Both the position numbers and the translations under genes were made by a program. The notes beneath the pieces are model-generated. The model searched no databases. It was not told the DNA's origin and was given only the letters and a program-made list of their open reading frames with translations. A stretch of DNA of 45,890 nucleotides from assembly GCA_949283205.1 (NCBI GenBank), contig CASDSD010000014.1, forward strand, positions 1-45,890. Reading direction: 5' to 3'. Positions 40,624 to 45,890 of the stretch are shown piece after piece. How positions within the stretch are numbered: position 1 is the stretch's first letter; every line of letters begins with the position of its first letter. The DNA comes from an uncultured Alistipes sp. (lineage in GTDB: Bacteria; Bacteroidota; Bacteroidia; Bacteroidales; Rikenellaceae).

Positions 40624-42162
40624 ATGAGTACAAAATCAAGCACAGGATTCAAACTCTCCGTCATGACGCTCGCCATAATGAACGTCACGGCCGTGGTAAG
40701 TCTGCGAGGGCTCCCCGCCGAAGCCGTCTACGGACTCTCGTCGGCCTTCTACTACCTCTTCGCAGCCGTAGTCTTCCTGATCCCCACAGCACTGGTGGCC
40801 GCCGAGCTGGCCGCGATGTTCTCCGACAAGCAGGGCGGCGTCTTCCGATGGGTGGGCGAGGCATTCGGACCCAGGACCGGATTCCTGGCCATATTCCTGC
40901 AATGGATCGAATCGACGATATGGTACCCGACGGTCCTCACCTTCGGCGCCGTGGCCATAGCCTTCATCGGCATGGACCAGACACACGACATGTCGCTCGC
41001 CTCGAACAAGATGTTCACGCTGGCCGTGGTGCTGGCAATATACTGGCTCGCCACATTCATCTCGCTCAAGGGTCTCGGATGGGTCGGCAAGATAAGCAAA
41101 TGGGGCGGTATGATCGGAACCATCATCCCCGCCGCCCTGCTCATCATCCTCGGCATCGTATACCTTGCCACGGGAGGCCACAACAACATGGACATGTCGC
41201 AGAGCTTCTGGCCCGACCTGACGAAACTCGACAACCTGGTCCTCGCCAGCGGAATATTCCTCTTCTACGCCGGTATGGAGATGATGGGAATACACGTCAT
41301 GGAGGTGAACAATCCGGCCAGGAACTACCCCAAGGCCATCATCATCGGCTCGCTCATGACCGTAGCCATATTCGTGCTGGGCACCTTCTCGCTCGGACTC
41401 ATCATCCCCGCCAAGGACATCAACCTCACGCAGTCGCTCCTGATCGGCTTCGACAACTACTTCAAGTACCTGCACGCCTCGTGGGCTTCGCCCGTGATAG
41501 CCATAGCGCTCATGGTGGGCGTGCTGGCCGGCGTGCTGACATGGGTGGCCGGCCCCTCGAAGGGTATCTATGCCGTAGGAAAGGCCGGGTACCTGCCGCC
41601 ATTCTTCCAGAAGAGCAACTCGAACGGCGTACAGCGCAACATACTGCTCATACAGGGAGGTCTGGTCACGCTGCTCAGCCTGCTCTTCGTCGTGATGCCG
41701 TCGGTACAGTCCTTCTACCAGATACTGTCGCAGCTCACCGTACTGCTCTACCTGATAATGTACATGCTGATGTTCGCCGCCGCCATAGCCCTGCGATACA
41801 AGATGAAGGATACCGCGCGCCCGTTCCGCCTCGGCCGCGGAAACGCCCTCATGTGGCTCATCGCCGGCGTAGGCTTCGCCGGTTCGCTGCTGGCCTTCAC
41901 GCTCAGCTTCATACCGCCCTCGCAGATCGCAACGGGAAGCCATACCGTATGGTTCGGCGTGCTGATCGCGGGATGCGTGATAATGGTGGCCATACCTCTC
42001 ATCATATACGCCATGCGCAAACCCTCATGGCGCAACCGCAGCGCCGCGGCCGACTTCGCACCCTTCCATTGGGAACAGGCGACACAGGCCCCGCAAACAC
42101 CCGGCCCGAAACAGCCCGCACACGATAACGGGAAACATAAAACCTCAACCGACAAACATTAG
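40624..42162 (+). CDS. GadC-like amino acid antiporter (APC superfamily)
   Basis: A 512-residue inner-membrane antiporter with about 12 helices. The family-typical N-terminus MTLAIMNVTAVVSLRGLPAEA, the block GGVFRWVGEAFG and FFYAGMEMMGIHVMEVNNPAR-like segment FYAGMEMMGIHVME match GadC glutamate:GABA antiporters. A hydrophilic tail of about 45 residues (PFHWE, then several His up to the C-terminus) resembles the pH-sensing C-plug of E. coli GadC. Glutaminase follows after three bases, so exchange of imported glutamine for glutamate is the likely job. No glutamate decarboxylase is in the window. Confidence 0.88.
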   Translation: MSTKSSTGFKLSVMTLAIMNVTAVVSLRGLPAEAVYGLSSAFYYLFAAVVFLIPTALVAAELAAMFSDKQGGVFRWVGEAFGPRTGFLAIFLQWIESTIWYPTVLTFGAVAIAFIGMDQTHDMSLASNKMFTLAVVLAIYWLATFISLKGLGWVGKISKWGGMIGTIIPAALLIILGIVYLATGGHNNMDMSQSFWPDLTKLDNLVLASGIFLFYAGMEMMGIHVMEVNNPARNYPKAIIIGSLMTVAIFVLGTFSLGLIIPAKDINLTQSLLIGFDNYFKYLHASWASPVIAIALMVGVLAGVLTWVAGPSKGIYAVGKAGYLPPFFQKSNSNGVQRNILLIQGGLVTLLSLLFVVMPSVQSFYQILSQLTVLLYLIMYMLMFAAAIALRYKMKDTARPFRLGRGNALMWLIAGVGFAGSLLAFTLSFIPPSQIATGSHTVWFGVLIAGCVIMVAIPLIIYAMRKPSWRNRSAAADFAPFHWEQATQAPQTPGPKQPAHDNGKHKTSTDKH

Positions 42163-42165
42163 ACC

Positions 42166-43149
42166 ATGATACGCGAAATAGACAAATCGGCCGTCGTGAC
42201 GGCCGTGAACGAGGCATACGCGCAATATGCCAAGACGACCGAAGGCGAGAACGCCTCCTACATACCATATCTGAAGAACATCCCGTCGTCGCTCTTCGGC
42301 ATTGCCGTCTGCATGGCCGACGGCGAGCGCATCGAGATCGGCGACACGGGCTACCGCTTCGGCATCGAATCGGTGTCGAAGGTGCCGACGGCGATCCTCG
42401 CCATGAAACAGCACGGCATGCAGAACGTGATGAAGAGGATCGGCGCCGATGCCACCGGACTGCCGTTCAATTCGATCATGGCCATACTCCTCGAGAACGA
42501 CCACCCCTCGACGCCGCTCGTGAATGCCGGGGCGATCACCGCCTGCTCGATGATCGCACCGACGGGCAACAGCGACGCCAAATGGCTCGCCATAAAGGGC
42601 TTCATCGAGGCGCTGTGCGGCTCCGCGGTGGAGGTTATCGACGAGCTGTACCGGTCGGAGAGCGCCACCAACTTCAACAACCGTTCGATAGCGTGGCTGC
42701 TGAAGAACTACGGCCGCATATACGACGACCCCGACCTGTCGCTCGACATCTACACACGCCAATGCTCCGTAGGCGTCACGGCAGCACAGCTCGCCGTCAT
42801 GGCCGCCACCATAGCCGCCGACGGCCGCAATCCGGTCACGGGATGCGAGGTCTTCCCCGCCGACATAGCGCCGCGCATCGTCTCGCTCATGGCTACGGTA
42901 GGCTTCTATGAGCGTACGGGCGACTGGATGTTCCGCACGGGCCTGCCGGCCAAGAGCGGCGTCGGCGGCGGCATCATGGCCGTCGTGCCCGGCGTGATGG
43001 GCATCGCCGCCTTCGCTCCTCCCCTCGATACCGCGGGCAACTCGGTCAAGGCGCAAAAGGCAGTGAGCCACATGGCACAGAGCCTCGGCCTCAACGTATA
43101 CGGATCGCAGCGCGTCGCGCTGTCCAAACCCGCGGCAGTCGAGGCATAA
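42166..43149 (+). CDS. glsA: Glutaminase A
   Basis: A 327-residue cytoplasmic serine-type glutaminase that converts glutamine to glutamate and ammonia. The SxxK nucleophile motif is Ser69-x2-Lys72 (IESVSKVPT). Other conserved blocks are LPFNSIMAILLE, PLVNAGAITACSMI, ATNFNNRSIAWLLKNYG and KSGVGGGIMAVVPG. It is co-transcribed with the GadC-like gene. Ammonia released from glutamine can consume protons, the basis of the GlsA-GadC acid-resistance system described in E. coli. Confidence 0.96.
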   Translation: MIREIDKSAVVTAVNEAYAQYAKTTEGENASYIPYLKNIPSSLFGIAVCMADGERIEIGDTGYRFGIESVSKVPTAILAMKQHGMQNVMKRIGADATGLPFNSIMAILLENDHPSTPLVNAGAITACSMIAPTGNSDAKWLAIKGFIEALCGSAVEVIDELYRSESATNFNNRSIAWLLKNYGRIYDDPDLSLDIYTRQCSVGVTAAQLAVMAATIAADGRNPVTGCEVFPADIAPRIVSLMATVGFYERTGDWMFRTGLPAKSGVGGGIMAVVPGVMGIAAFAPPLDTAGNSVKAQKAVSHMAQSLGLNVYGSQRVALSKPAAVEA

Positions 43150-43172
43150 AACGGTCTACAAACTGTAAAACC

Positions 43173-43201
43173 ACGGGCGGCATGGAATCCATGCCGCCCG
43201 T
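43173..43201 (+). terminator. Terminator of the gadC-like/glsA operon
   Basis: ACGGGCGGCATGG / CCATGCCGCCCGT, three-base loop, 24 bases after the glsA stop. The T run is weak. Confidence 0.75.
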
Positions 43202-43225
43202 ATTGCACTCTTACGGTAATCTTCG

Positions 43226-43257
43226 TTTGCCGATACAGACGTTTTTGGGTATCTTTG
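43226..43257 (+). promoter_or_regulatory. Promoter of the DUF4855 gene
   Basis: TTTG (43226-43229), 20 bases, TATCTTTG (43250-43257), 45 bases before the ATG. Confidence 0.65.
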
Positions 43258-43302
43258 CGGAAAACCGTTTCAACCTTAAAACAACCCTAAACCTCCGGAC
43301 AC

Positions 43303-44361
43303 ATGAAAAGACCTCATCTTCTCCCCATTCTCGCCGTCCTCGCATTGAGCCTCATATCCACCGCCTGCGGAGGCTCGAAAGTCGGGCGCGCCCCCGTCCG
43401 CGACCTCGTACTCATATACGACGGCGGCGAACACCGCACCGTCAAGTGGAATGCCGAGCAGCTGGCCGACTACGTCGCCACCGACGGCGACAATCCCGAG
43501 TGGCTCTTCGACGGCTTCCTCTTCCTCGAAATACACAGCGGCACGGGACTCTCCTACGCCTCGGGATACACCCCCACGCCCGCCCGCAAGGCAGACTGGG
43601 TGGGCCTCATAGACAAATACCTCACCCCGGGGCGCGACATCGCCGCCCTGAATGACTGCGTCGGGCAGATGCGCGAACGCATCGGCGGGTCCTTCCACCG
43701 CCGCAAGGTGGTGCTGTCGCTGCCGGAACCGATTCCCGGACAGACCGACTGGGGCGAAATAGACGGCCGGAGGCTCGACTTCAACGACGACGCCGACCGC
43801 ACGGCCGCCTGCAAGTGGTATATCGACCTTTTGATCGAGCGTTTCTCGGCAGCGGGACTCGACAACCTGCAGCTGTGCGGCTTCTACTGGCTGGCCGAGG
43901 AGGCGACAAATACCCGTACCTTCGTGGCGGAGGTCTCGGACTACATCCACGAAAAGGGGCTCGACTTCTACTGGATACCCTATTTCAAATCCGACGGTTA
44001 TGACCAGTGGCGCGAGATGGGATTCGACAAGGCCTACCTGCAACCCAACCACTTCTTCAACGACGCCATCCCCGACTCGCGCATCGACGAGACATGCCGC
44101 CTCGCCGCGCAGGCCGGTCTATCGCTCGAGATGGAGTTCGACGAGGATGCCCTGCATGACAGGGGACGCGCAGGCCGCATGAAGGCCTATATCGACTCGT
44201 ACGAGCGCAACGATATCTTCGAGCGCAACGACCTGGCATACTATCAGGGCAACAACGCCTTCTCGCTGCTGCGCCGCGGCACGGCCGAAGACCGCGCCCT
44301 CTACGAGCGCCTGGCCGGCATCATCGCTCGCCGCCAGAAGGAATTCTACAACGCCAAATAG
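43303..44361 (+). CDS. DUF4855-domain lipoprotein
   Basis: A 352-residue lipoprotein (LSLISTAC). The mature part matches DUF4855: RDLVLIYDGG, WLFDGFLFLEIHSGTGLSYA, VVLSLPEPIPGQTDWGE, LQLCGFYWLAEEA, YWIPYFKSDGYDQWREMGFD and LEMEFDEDALHD. The strand-end acidic residues and order suggest a TIM barrel like those of glycoside hydrolases, but no activity is established that I know of. It is monocistronic with its own promoter. Confidence 0.85.
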   Translation: MKRPHLLPILAVLALSLISTACGGSKVGRAPVRDLVLIYDGGEHRTVKWNAEQLADYVATDGDNPEWLFDGFLFLEIHSGTGLSYASGYTPTPARKADWVGLIDKYLTPGRDIAALNDCVGQMRERIGGSFHRRKVVLSLPEPIPGQTDWGEIDGRRLDFNDDADRTAACKWYIDLLIERFSAAGLDNLQLCGFYWLAEEATNTRTFVAEVSDYIHEKGLDFYWIPYFKSDGYDQWREMGFDKAYLQPNHFFNDAIPDSRIDETCRLAAQAGLSLEMEFDEDALHDRGRAGRMKAYIDSYERNDIFERNDLAYYQGNNAFSLLRRGTAEDRALYERLAGIIARRQKEFYNAK

Positions 44362-44435
44362 GGCCGTCACACGCGCTGCGTGCCGCGCCTTGACCGGCAC
44401 AGGCCGCCCACACGCGGAAGTGCCCCGCATTATCG

Positions 44436-44468
44436 CAAAAAGCAAGGGAGCCATATGGCTCCCTTGCT
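44436..44468 (-). terminator. Perfect 28-bp palindromic terminator
   Basis: AGCAAGGGAGCCAT and its complement are contiguous (44441-44468). A five-A run on the plus strand gives a T run for the minus-strand gene. It lies between convergent genes and may serve both. Confidence 0.85.
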
Positions 44469-44490
44469 CTCATTTCAGGCATTCTGCCGA

Positions 44491-45890
44491 TCAGCAGGCC
44501 TCGTCCACCTCGTGGATAAGGTCCACGTCGCTGCCCTCCGAGTTGGCTATGGCCGTAGACGCCGCAGCGATATTGGCCTCGGCGATCTTCAGGAAGAGCT
44601 TGGCATCCGACGCATACTCCTCCGCCTCACCGGCCTCGCGTGCCAGCAGGTAGGTGATGATGATATGGCCGGCGCTCTCCACAAGGCGGCGTGCGTGCAG
44701 GTCCTTGTAACCGGCATGCTCGCGGTTCACCTCCTCGACACGCGCAACCATCGCGTCGAACGTCGAGCGCAGCTCGCGCAGCTTCGCCACAACGGGCTGC
44801 ATCGCCTCGCAATACTCCGCCTCGTCATAGCGCGAGATCTGCTCGGCGAAGGTGCCCTTCGTCACGGCGTTGATGGCGGCTACGACCTGCAGTTGCGACG
44901 TACCCTCGTAGATGTTCATGATACGGGCGTCGCGGTAGAGGCGCTCGCAGGCATAGTCTTTCATGAAGCCCGAGCCGCCGTGGATCTGTATGGCGTCGTA
45001 TGCCAGCTTGTTGGCGTACTCCGACGAGAAGAGCTTTACAAGAGGAGTGAAACCGTCGGCAAGGCGGTTGTAGAACTTCATCTCCTGACGCTCCTCCGGC
45101 CCGAGCGAACGCTCCGACGAGATGTGCATGTACTGCTTGTATATCTCGACGAAACGCGCCGTCTCATAGAGCAGGGCGCGGGCGCCGTGCAGCTTGGCGC
45201 GCATGTTCGACAGCATCTCGGCCACAGCCGCGAACTTGACGATGGGCTTGCCGAACTGCATACGCTCGTGCGCATATTTCAGAGCCTCGCGGTATGCCGC
45301 CTCGCACAGACCTACCGACTGCGCACCGATACCCAGACGGGCGGCGTTCATCAGCGACATCACATACTTGATAAGGCCCATCTTGCGGTCGCCGACCAGC
45401 TCCGCAGGGGCGTTCGTGAAGACCAGCTCGCACGTGGGCGAACCCTTGATACCCAGCTTGTTCTCTATACGGCGTACCTTCACGCCGCCGTTGCGCTTGT
45501 CGTAGATGAGCATCGACAGTCCGCGCGCGTCGGTCGTGCCCTCCTCCGTGCGGGCCAGCACCAGCGAGACGTCGCCGTCGCCGTTCGTAATGAAGCGCTT
45601 CACGCCGTTGAGCAGCCACGTACCCTTCTCCTCCGACCATGTAGCCTTGAGCATAACGGCGCCAAGATCCGATCCGGCATCGGGCTCCGTCAGAGCCATT
45701 GCGCACGTCGCTCCGGCCGACACCCACGGCAGGTACTTTCTCTTCTGCTCCTCCGAGGCAAACTCGTTCAGCGTCTCGGCGCAGTCCTGCAGGCCCCAGA
45801 TGTTCTCGAAGCTGGCATCGGCACGGGCCACCATCTCGTTGGCCATGACAAAGCAGACGAGCGGGAAATTCAGGCCGTCGTACTTGCGCG
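44491..45890 (-). CDS. Acyl-CoA dehydrogenase, N-terminus beyond the window
   Basis: FAD-dependent dehydrogenase that forms a trans-2-enoyl-CoA. The visible 466 residues run off the right edge; the frame is open through 45890, and the ATG at 45846 is internal, as conserved sequence (KYDGLNFPLVCFVMANE) continues before it. Landmarks are CAMALTEPDAGSDLG (FAD/substrate loop), KRFITNGDGD, ALKYAHERMQFGKPI and the C-terminal DAIQIHGGSGFMKDYACERLYRDARIMNIYEGTSQLQ. A C-terminal extension of about 130 residues after the core is seen in longer ACAD subfamilies. The catalytic Glu is probably in the IYEGTSQ block. The acyl substrate is unknown. Confidence 0.93.
   Translation of the reverse strand, partial: RKYDGLNFPLVCFVMANEMVARADASFENIWGLQDCAETLNEFASEEQKRKYLPWVSAGATCAMALTEPDAGSDLGAVMLKATWSEEKGTWLLNGVKRFITNGDGDVSLVLARTEEGTTDARGLSMLIYDKRNGGVKVRRIENKLGIKGSPTCELVFTNAPAELVGDRKMGLIKYVMSLMNAARLGIGAQSVGLCEAAYREALKYAHERMQFGKPIVKFAAVAEMLSNMRAKLHGARALLYETARFVEIYKQYMHISSERSLGPEERQEMKFYNRLADGFTPLVKLFSSEYANKLAYDAIQIHGGSGFMKDYACERLYRDARIMNIYEGTSQLQVVAAINAVTKGTFAEQISRYDEAEYCEAMQPVVAKLRELRSTFDAMVARVEEVNREHAGYKDLHARRLVESAGHIIITYLLAREAGEAEEYASDAKLFLKIAEANIAAASTAIANSEGSDVDLIHEVDEAC

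Noticed and set aside
40323-42128. A 601-codon plus-strand frame over the GadC-like gene in another phase
   Set aside because: Arg/His-rich composition and no hydrophobic helices; the APC antiporter frame explains the region.

Overview
The window looks like chromosome of a GC-rich gut Bacteroidales, most likely Alistipes or another Rikenellaceae. Three things point there. Many genes carry the Bacteroidota promoter -7 element TAnnTTTG, often with a TTG/TTTG about 19-20 bases upstream. Several families are largely Bacteroidota-specific (DUF5689, BACON, DUF4491, DUF4293, DUF4199, DUF5106, DUF4855). Coding density and GC content are high. The genus is an inference from these traits, not the result of a search. 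I see no phage, insertion sequence, CRISPR array, tRNA or rRNA.

Layout. 0-7 kb: two overlapping DUF5689 lipoprotein genes converge on obgE; then come alanine dehydrogenase, an outer-membrane TonB-receptor-like barrel and a MazG-like pyrophosphohydrolase. 7-16 kb: DUF4491, an acyltransferase, ffh, a small lipoprotein, era, a large exported TPR protein and an MFS transporter. 15-19 kb (minus strand): a GT4 glycosyltransferase, a ferritin-like protein and an acyl-ACP thioesterase. 18-22 kb: an exported EEP nuclease or phosphatase behind a 1032-residue modular surface lipoprotein. 22-27 kb: an operon DUF4199 - GT2 - DUF4293, then an operon alkaline-phosphatase family - mltG. 27-28 kb: the SRP RNA gene (partner of Ffh in the same window) and a cold-shock gene.

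28-31 kb holds the most notable locus: three tightly packed minus-strand genes for a steroid 5-alpha-reductase homologue, an Old-Yellow-Enzyme-like ene-reductase and a short-chain dehydrogenase. Together they could reduce the ring-A enone and the 3-keto group of a sterol or bile acid. Related trios are known from gut Bacteroidota that make isoallolithocholic acid; the substrate here is inferred.

31-35 kb: a lipoprotein gene interrupted by two in-frame stop codons, an outer-membrane barrel protein, and two tandem paralogous sugar-isomerase-like lipoproteins. 35-39 kb: a PPi-type phosphofructokinase, a TPR protein, a SLOG-fold protein, a YtxH/holin-like membrane pair and a rubrerythrin. 39-46 kb: a DUF5106/thioredoxin lipoprotein, a GadC-like antiporter with glutaminase (probable glutamine-driven acid resistance), a DUF4855 lipoprotein and an acyl-CoA dehydrogenase that runs off the right edge.
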